Part shown: piece by piece, positions 41,501 to 50,500 of the stretch
How the letters are laid out: every line of letters begins with the position of its first letter
Position numbering within the stretch: position 1 is the stretch's first letter
Assembly: GCA_014549065.1 (NCBI GenBank)
Contig: JACDOX010000033.1
Coordinates: 5,352,476-5,416,475 of the forward strand
Source: Cardinalis cardinalis
Taxonomy: Eukaryota > Chordata > Aves > Passeriformes > Cardinalidae
Length of the DNA: 64,000 bases
Reading direction: 5' to 3'
Notes under the pieces: generated by a model
What the model was told of the DNA's origin: nothing
The model's input: only the letters and a program-made list of their open reading frames with translations
Databases searched by the model: none
Position numbers and translations under genes: made by a program

Positions 41501-44500
41501 CTGCCACAAATACTACAAGTTTGTGATTTGGGCAAAGAGACATGAAAAAATATTACAAACNCCAATCAAATCTCTCTTTAAAAATGTTCTTAACATGTGA
41601 ATGTTACTGTAAAAAAGGTAGAAATAAACTGCCAAAAACATTATTTATATCTAACCTATGGTTAAATGTTCATATATGTGAAATTCTTACTGTCTACAGA
41701 ATTTCACAATCATCCTACTGAAGCAAATTAACATCCTTTCCAAGTTTTTGTGCTTCTGCAACAAAAAATGAACCTTACCCACTGATTTTTCTTCAGATTT
41801 CAGTGCTTCTGCAGTTTTGTGGTGGACTTCAGCTGTGGAGTCCACTACCTTGGACTCTGAACTTTTGGAGCTGCTTTGTTTCGATCCTTCTGCCTCTGAA
41901 GACTTTTGGGATAACTGGAGTTGGCTTGAGAATTTTTCATGCTACATGACATTAAATAGAGAATAAAACAAACCCTTAAAGAGTCGCAAAAAAACTCTAT
42001 GTTATANTAAGTGTACCATGACAAAAAACATCCAGGAACTGCACATTGTTACCTTNAGTGCTTCTTCAGGGACTCTCATCTCTCCCCTGACCACAGTAAA
42101 AAGATTAGTATGTAGGAAATGATAAGGAAAATGCTGAAAAAACTCTGAATTCAGAAGAGGATTTTACAGAAAAGCAACAATTGTGCAGCCTATTATGCCA
42201 CTGGAATGGTGACAGCTTTCAAAATATGTCACTGCTAGGATACTGTGCACTATCATATTCATCAAAGCAAATGAAGTTATTGACTAAATGTAAACAGAAC
42301 GTTGAGTGGATACCTTAGTGTTTTAATAATAAAAGTANTTTTTTTTCATTCAGTAGTTTGCTGAATATTTAATTGTAATCTTATTTGAGATTTTCTCTAA
42401 TATAGGCATTTTTTTTAGCAATGAGAACACTTNACACAACCATACATCTAACAAGACAAGTCCATCCTGACACTGCATTTTTATGGCAAGGATATCATAT
42501 CCAAATCTCAATTTATCTTCTAACTTCAGAGTGATGTATGTCTGCTCTGGAATCCTNACATCATTCACAAATGTCTGCAGAACAAATGAGGACAGAAAGA
42601 AATACCATTAAATTCCAAAACAACAAAATTAAATAATTCTATAAGAAAGTCTTCAGCACCACAAATTTTCTACTGGTGATGCACAAGGAAACCATAAGCT
42701 CAAATTGCCAGCTGTTTAACAAACCATGTCAAAANGAAGGTAAAATACCAGTTGATTACCAAGATGCACACTGGCCATGAAAAATTCCTTGCATGTTTCA
42801 TCTTATTAGCAATATTCATGGAAGTGTTGATTAATGTTCCCTTGAATTAGCATCTCCACTTACTATTTTTCTTGTANTTTNCTTTTTTCAATCCAAATTA
42901 AATGCCAGAATTGACTTATCATCGTATTTGTACAGCATTTAGCATTGAACATGAGAGTTCTGAGACAGCTTATTTCTAATCATTGTCAAAGGACTTAAGA
43001 AAACATGGACCAAGTTTGTGCATCTGAGTAACACAAAAAATCAGTGGTAAGAATTCAGTACATTGCAACCCTACAGGATCATCCNACTTCTAACTTAAAA
43101 CTTCTACAACATGTACATGTTTCTAAATAAAGAGACAGTTGAAATATGCCATTTCATAAGCACTCTGAAGTTGGAAAAACCTGAATAATTAAATAAGTTA
43201 AAAATCCGAATATTTAAATTGTGGTTTTACTCATGAGTCTAGTATTAAATGAACTGTGGTTAGAGAGGAACAATCTCCTTCCTCAAAATAGTAAGAGGAT
43301 CCTCCATTTAATTTTCTTTTCCAAAAGGAAAAGAATGCTTATTTCATTATTTAAAAAACTGTTTACCTACTTCGTAGAAAATATCTTCCATGGGAAATAA
43401 GAACAAAAGGTACAACTAGTCACTGGTTTGTAAGCATGAAACTTTCAGTAAGGTTTCAGGCATATTTATCTCACTTTAACATTTTGAGAGTCCAGGGCAT
43501 AAACCTCTGTGAAGACTATCATCACGGCACTCTGAATTTCAGTGAACCTACAGAATTTAGGCCACCTTACAGACATCTATGTCTATNTGTATGCATGCAT
43601 TTTTCCTCCCAGGTCAGAGTTCTGAAATTCATGAGCATACACAGCATACCCAATGCANAGAACTCCAAAGGCTGTGTGTGACCTGTGTGTGCAGTCCACT
43701 GACAGCCTCATGCTCAGGACTGAAGCGACAGCATAAAACAACCAAGCCTTGGTTACTCTGCCACTGGAGCTTTAAAATCTCATCACATGCTTTGGGATGT
43801 CAGACAAAGCTAGCTTGAAAAAGCTAGTTACTCTGTAAATAAAGAATCCTTTACCCCTTTAAATCACTCCATTCATGTGGTTTCTAAAGTTTATTCTTCA
43901 AATAGTTTGAGCCAACTGTCTTTAAGCCTTCATAAAGTTCGCTAAGCTTTTCAGAATACAGTCCTGAAACATCAGTTTGCTATCCTGTAAATATTCCTGA
44001 GAAGAATGTTACTCAACAGGGCCATGGATTGTTAATACTTCTTCTGGTATGTTTTTGAGTTCACAAGTTCACACTTGAATTCTACTGATACTAGGGAAAT
44101 ATTAATTACATACTAGCAACTGCACACATTTGCTTCAGAAAAGAAAAATTCCTTCATCTTTTTTGTATGGAAAATAAAAACAAAAACAGGAGTGTCCAGA
44201 GTGAGTCACAACAAACTATCAGAAATACAACTTTACTTAATGTAAAACTGATTAAAATTTACTTTTGCCTTTTTTTTTTCAAATCTATGTGTCCAGGATA
44301 AAGACTTCTAGATTTAGAAGTCCATGAAAAAGACTCCTGTAACCTTTTCACTGAACTGAGTGTGAATCAACCACACATATAAGAATATTCAGGCATTAGG
44401 GCATCAGGTGCAATCATAGTTCAGCTCGTGAAATCATAACCTAGAACATTGAAAACCAAAATATAGGCACTAGCCACCTCCCCATAAACTCTGAATTATC

Positions 44501-47500
44501 ATGTGTGGTTAAAGTGCATTCTACCANGAATGGAGTAATACTTTATACTAAGAAAAGAATGTATCTGTTCTCAAAAGAGATGGGACCANCTGGAGAGATG
44601 CAAAATAAATCTTCCCATGAAGTCTGCAAAATAAGACAGGGTAGCAGCTGCTGAAGCACTAGAAGAGGCACTTGGCTGCTAGAGAGGTGGTATTTTCAGT
44701 GGAAACAGCAGCTAGACTAGAAGAATTATTACCTAGTTCACCATATGGTACTGAGCCATTGTTCTGCCACACAATTACNTATGGTGTTACAAAAATAATG
44801 TTTTTTCTCCATTAACCTGAAACNAGGTAAGCAGAGGTGTGAAAGCAGAGCACAGTGGGAAAGTGACAGTAAGGAAAACACTATGAAGAACAAGGGACTG
44901 AACTCCTGAGATTTAATATTCCTTGTCCCAAAACAGTGGGAAGAAAGTGTTCCTTTGATGTCTCTGAGTAAANAGCTCTAAAGCAACTGAAGCTTCACCT
45001 CAAACTTGAGAATGAATTAGATCAAGTGAATCAAATCACTGAAAGCTCTTTATCAGAGGCAAAAAAAGGAGTTGAATGAAGACCTTTTAACATATATTTC
45101 TATTCAATTCCAGTTTTGTGACAAGGCAACAAAAATCTGAAGGTATGCCTACTGACTACAGGAATTACACAACTAGGGAATAAAATCAAATGTCTCAGCA
45201 AAAAAAATCTATGTGCTCAACTTATTTTTGATCATTGCCTTGAAACAGCACACCAACTTTGAAAATACAGGGGCATATTAAATATTTAAGGACCAAAGTC
45301 CTTGTANGTCTACAACTGTTCAAAGGATATAGGCCTTCAATGGTTTCACGTGGAGCTGAGACTGACTCTTTGGAAGGCTGAGTTAGTTACCTTAAAATAC
45401 AGAAAAACTAATAGAGACAGTGACAGAGTTTTATTTTGAAATGCACTTCAAGATCAAAAGGTAGTAACTTGAGAGTTCATCTTCTATTTATTTAAGTACT
45501 TGACAAAACTATTCACTATCAGTAGCTTTCTAAGTATTATTCAAATAGGCAGTCACAGATGAACTCATGATTTTATTCTGTACATATTCACAACAGAGCC
45601 AAACATTTAAAGTTATAAAATAACAACCATAANTAGTGCAAATACAGAGGTCATAAAGAAGTATCTAAAGGGCTACAAAATGATAACAAAGTTACTACGT
45701 TTTTAATTATTTGCTATAATATCAAAAACTNTTATCAAAACTGATGCTTAGCTAGACTTCTGAATATGCACTTCNGAGAAAAGCCTTAGAACATAAAATG
45801 TCATCCAAAACTTTACATTTCCCATAACTTTGGATTTCTCCTGTATTAGTTTGCAATTAATTGACACAAATTATTCATAGAGATTTTTAATAAAAACGAT
45901 TCTGAAAAACTAAATGCAAATACAATATTAGTTAAATTGATTTTTCATATATAGTTATTGCAAAATTATTTTTTTCCACATATGTACAGTAGAAACACAG
46001 TTTAACATTCTTTTCTCTATTGTAACAGAAGAAAAAGGAATAGCATATGAAATAAAATCCGTATCATAATAGCACATTTTAGAGATTGAAATATGTCAGG
46101 GCTTTTAGACATTATAGTCAAGATTCTTTTTTTTAAATTCTGAAATACCTAAGGATAACACACTCCTTTCTATTGTTCTGAGGTTTCCTATTGCCAAAGC
46201 CCTCTTCTTACTGGAATTAACAGCAGCCCTTTATAAAACATGCAGTGGAAAATCCCTGCAAAGACTATACTTTCCTTTTGAATGTTCCCCCATTTCCAGA
46301 CTCACATTAAAAACGTATTAATGTACAATTAATAATGACTCAAAGAAATCCCAAAACAAAGANACAGAACACTACAGAAAGCTATCTATTTCTGATGTTA
46401 ACTTACCCCATTCAAGCTGCCCAAATCCTTCACCAAGTGTTCATCTGTAGAGGCATCATAGTTGAGCACAGCATGTTGCTTGTCCACACTCCGTGACTAA
46501 AATATATTAAAGAAAAGAAAATAAGGTATTTCAAAACCACATGTGGTGGTTATGGCTATTTCTTAAAGCAGTGTGATTATTTTCTTTCTACATAGCATAT
46601 TTATTCAAATTATATAAAAAAGATAGTTCCACATACAAAAAGGATAATATCTTACCCAACTCCAGGTACCCATAGCAGAATCCTAAATTTAATTCAAAAT
46701 ATTTATTTTTAAAATATTTCCCTAAATATGTTAAGTCAGATCGAGATATACCTCACCCAAAGTTGTTTTTTTTTCAATCCACTCTAGGATCATTGATGTT
46801 TAATCTAATATTATCATCTGCACTTTATTTCTTACTCTCTCTCTCTNCCATTAATTACATGCATCTTTCAAGACATGACTATGATTCTGGGGTGTTGCTG
46901 TTCTCTCTCAAACTCACCATTTCCTGTCACACATCTGGGATAATTACTGTAGTATACAAGCACTCCAAGTGTTTCTCCTTGATCTCAATTTCCTGAACCA
47001 ATTAGCTAAAGCCTTTTTGCTAAATGCCCGAGCAGTTCCTGAATTACTATTCCCATCAGTTCTGACTTTCTCAGTCCTTCCTTAAGCACTTCAGTATCCA
47101 TTTATGTTTTTCATGAATTCTTTATTTCACATCCAAACATCACCACACAGATGAGGAACAAGCCTAGCTACTATCACATCCAAGAACAGCAGCTCCCTAA
47201 CAGCCAAGTCCCTCTTTCAGCATTCACTCCTTGCCAAGTGTTTGCAGCCTGAGGTGTGATGGCAAGCAAGGGAGGTGGGGCTGGATGTGTCTCCATGCAT
47301 GCATATGGTCAGCACCTGGACATCTTCAAGAGCTCCCAAGAGAATGAAGACCACAGCTCATCCTCTCCATCAGCCCACACTTGCTCTTATGTTTACTCTT
47401 AATTCTGCATCCACCAGCACAGCTCCTAATTTCAGGTTTGCATCTTCTATCCTTGCCACTCAACTCATTTTTCAGGACTGTATTGCACAGAGAATGCATA

Positions 47501-50500
47501 TTTCTGTCTNAGACTTCCATGACTTCTGTGTACCAGCATTTGTGGTTTGTCAGTTCTAGGAGTCCTGCCTAACCGAGTGCACTGGCCAGTGCAAGGCTTC
47601 AGAACACACAACAAGTACTCCTAAGGAAATGTTTTCTCTTATTGTAATCCCATAGTTATCACCTCACTCCTTTTCCATTTCTTGAGACTTGCTACTATTA
47701 TTTTCCTTATTTTCAATTTACTTTCTCATTCTTCCCATCCATTTAATCTNATGACTGCTTTGCTTTCTCCCCAAAGAAGTGAGATCACTGTTCTTCTGCT
47801 TATACTTACTAATTTTTGTTTAGTCTTTTTATTTTGCTCTGCATTTTTGAGGGGTATAATAGGAGGGGGTAGGATATCAAAGTGGAGAATCAGGAAGAGA
47901 CAGACAAATGAACAAGTTCCCTGCCAATATAAGCTGCACTAATACACTACATCAGTTAAGTGCTTTTAATGGCAGNTGAAGACACAGCAACATGGTTCAT
48001 TTTCTACTAACTTAGTAACCTTTCAAGTGAAAACAATCTCAACACAATGAAATTCATTGATGTGCATGTTCTGCTGAGCCTACAATATCAAGCACACATT
48101 ACATTTGTCCCCACTCAAGTGGAACCACTGCACCAAGAATTACCCATTCTTATCTAAGCTATTGAAAAAAAATTTGAACTTCTCTCAATGTTGTTATTCA
48201 AATACATACTGTATTACTAAAAATTAATTTAATTATCTTTATGTGCTACATCTTATTAAAGTAAGTTAAAACAGAAAGGACATGAAAAAATCCTCAAAGT
48301 GTCATGATACTGTGTCACATCATCTGAAATGCTAAGAATGATTACTCAAGTCTGTGGTTTTTACACAAACACTTGAAATTCTGCAGAACTTCACAGTTCT
48401 CCTCAGGTTCAAATTACTTACATATAATTGGACTTCTTATTAGTTTCAGCTGATCTTTGCAGGTGCAAAGACAGTCCAAGTCTTTTGAAAGCCTTTTTTC
48501 CTTTGGCTTTGTTATTGCAAATGTAAGGGCTTTTAAAACTCCTTTCTGTAAGACTGNGGTGCCCTGGCTGGCAGCTAAATGCCACACAGCTGCTCACTCA
48601 CTCTCTGCTGCCCCAGTGGGATGTGGGACAGAACAGGAAGAGCAAAAGGAAAGAACTCATGGGTCAAGTTCCAGCAGTAAAGAGGAAGAAGGAAGAAGAA
48701 GTAAAACAAATCAAGTGATGAGAAGGCAATCACTTCCCACCTAACACAAGCAGNCCAGTGCCCAGACAGTCTTTCAGCAGTGGGTATCTTCCCCAAAGCC
48801 CCTTCCTCAGATTGCACTGCCAAGCACAACACATTATTTGTCACAGAATATCCCTTTGGTCAGTTTGGTCAGTTGTCCTCATCTGTGCTCCTTCTCCACA
48901 TTTTGTGCACTCCCCCAGTCAAGTGTGTGTAGGAGGAGCAGAGTGAGAGAGAATGCCTTGAAACTGCACACACACTGTTCAGCAACAGCCAAAAGTGTGG
49001 TGTGCTATCAACAGTATTCTGGTCACAAATCCAAAACAGTACCATAAAGGCTTCAATAAAAAAACACCCTACCAACCAGCCAGATCCAATACAAAGATTT
49101 ATATATGTCTACAGAAGTAAGAATCACAGAACAACTGCAGTAAAAGCCATATGAATATAAAGAGGAAAACTCCATCCTCAGTTAAAATAAATTTGTAATT
49201 GGTGTTATTTTGGACAGATACTCTTCANTTCAATCCAGACTACTAAGAAAATATTCAGAACACAGAAAATAAATGCATTCTTCTTTGCAAANAATTCTGA
49301 TATTGTGAATAATGTAGATTTTTTTTCCTGGAGATGATTTCTCCAATAACATTCAAAAAGATTTCTAACCATAAGGTGAAAGAAGAGGGAAATGTAGTAT
49401 TTATCCACAAGCAGGCTGATGCAATGNAACAGTTAGCTAAACAGGAAGACTTTTTGAACAAATTTACAAAAAAGGTAGATCTGTATTACCAGATGTGAAC
49501 TAAACCTTTTAGAACAACAGTGTTTATAGGTAGAGATCTGAGGTCTATCAAGCATGAAACAGAGTCAAAATTCTTTTCATTAAGGCCTTTATCATATGTT
49601 TTTTGTCAAGCAATTATGAATAAAAGCATTAAATTCTGCTTTCTTTATCATGCATTGTCCACATGCTTTGCAGTAAGAGAACAACCAAGTTGTCAAGAGT
49701 GGAGAGGAAGGTCTTGCACAAAGAGCCACACACACAGAACAAGAACACATTATTAGCTTCTCTCTTGGTGGGCTCCTCCCCCTGCAGCACTATGTGGTGT
49801 TACAGTCATGCTGGCATGTAGACCTGACACAGCAGCAGGCTAAAAAGAATATTCTTGAAATCTCCACNCCCCTTGATTTTTTTCACTAACTCTGAAGTAA
49901 ATACACAACAAATAATGTTTGTAAATAACTCAAATCTATTCACAGTATTAATCTAAGAGGCATCTANCTTTGAAGGTGAAGTTTTGTAACACAAAACAAT
50001 AAATGTTTCACTGTAACAACTGATCTACCATGGATGGCATAGCAGAGAAGAAAGGAGATGCTCCCTTTTTTTCNGACAACAGTCCTCTAAAACAAGTTAC
50101 TAGTAAAATAAAAGCATTTTTAGATTATAACCTACTNGGCAGGAACCTGTGGGGTGGGGTTTTTTGGTTGCTTTTCTTTTGTTGTTGTTTTGGATGTTGG
50201 TGGATTTATCTGTGCAGTTGTTTGTTTGCATTTTTTAAATACTTCCCACATAAATTACCAAGANATCATCCTATCTGTTTTTAAAGAGAAATTAAGAGTA
50301 CTGTCAAGTGCTTTCTAATATCACCAATAAAATACCTCAATGGCTTCTGAGGCTGAGAACCAAATGCAATTTACTAGAGATACTACATTCTGAGTAATAA
50401 ATGTTGGATTACATTTCTAAGCACTTCATTTGCAAGTAAGACTCTAATTTGGCCAATAATGGCTGCATACACAACTTTTCGGAACGAAAACTCCAATACA

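Larger units (their letters stand above)
39117..41778 (-). other. CEP170 intron 5-6
   Basis: 2.7 kb with two CR1 3' ends facing each other (40105-40275 plus, 40695-41118 minus). Just beyond them, 41169-41213 has a small palindrome built on GACACATT and AATGTGTC. Confidence 0.85.

Noticed and set aside
42489..42568. Unspliced read-through of exon 3 as a longer coding exon
   Set aside because: The continuing frame leaves the FHA pattern exactly at the ATATCCTT site and soon ends; the AT-AC splice restores the expected Asp-Thr-Asn-Leu.
47150..47600. GC-richer patch with overlapping ORFs on both strands
   Set aside because: No domain, splice structure or repeat family could be recognised, so it is left as unassigned intron.
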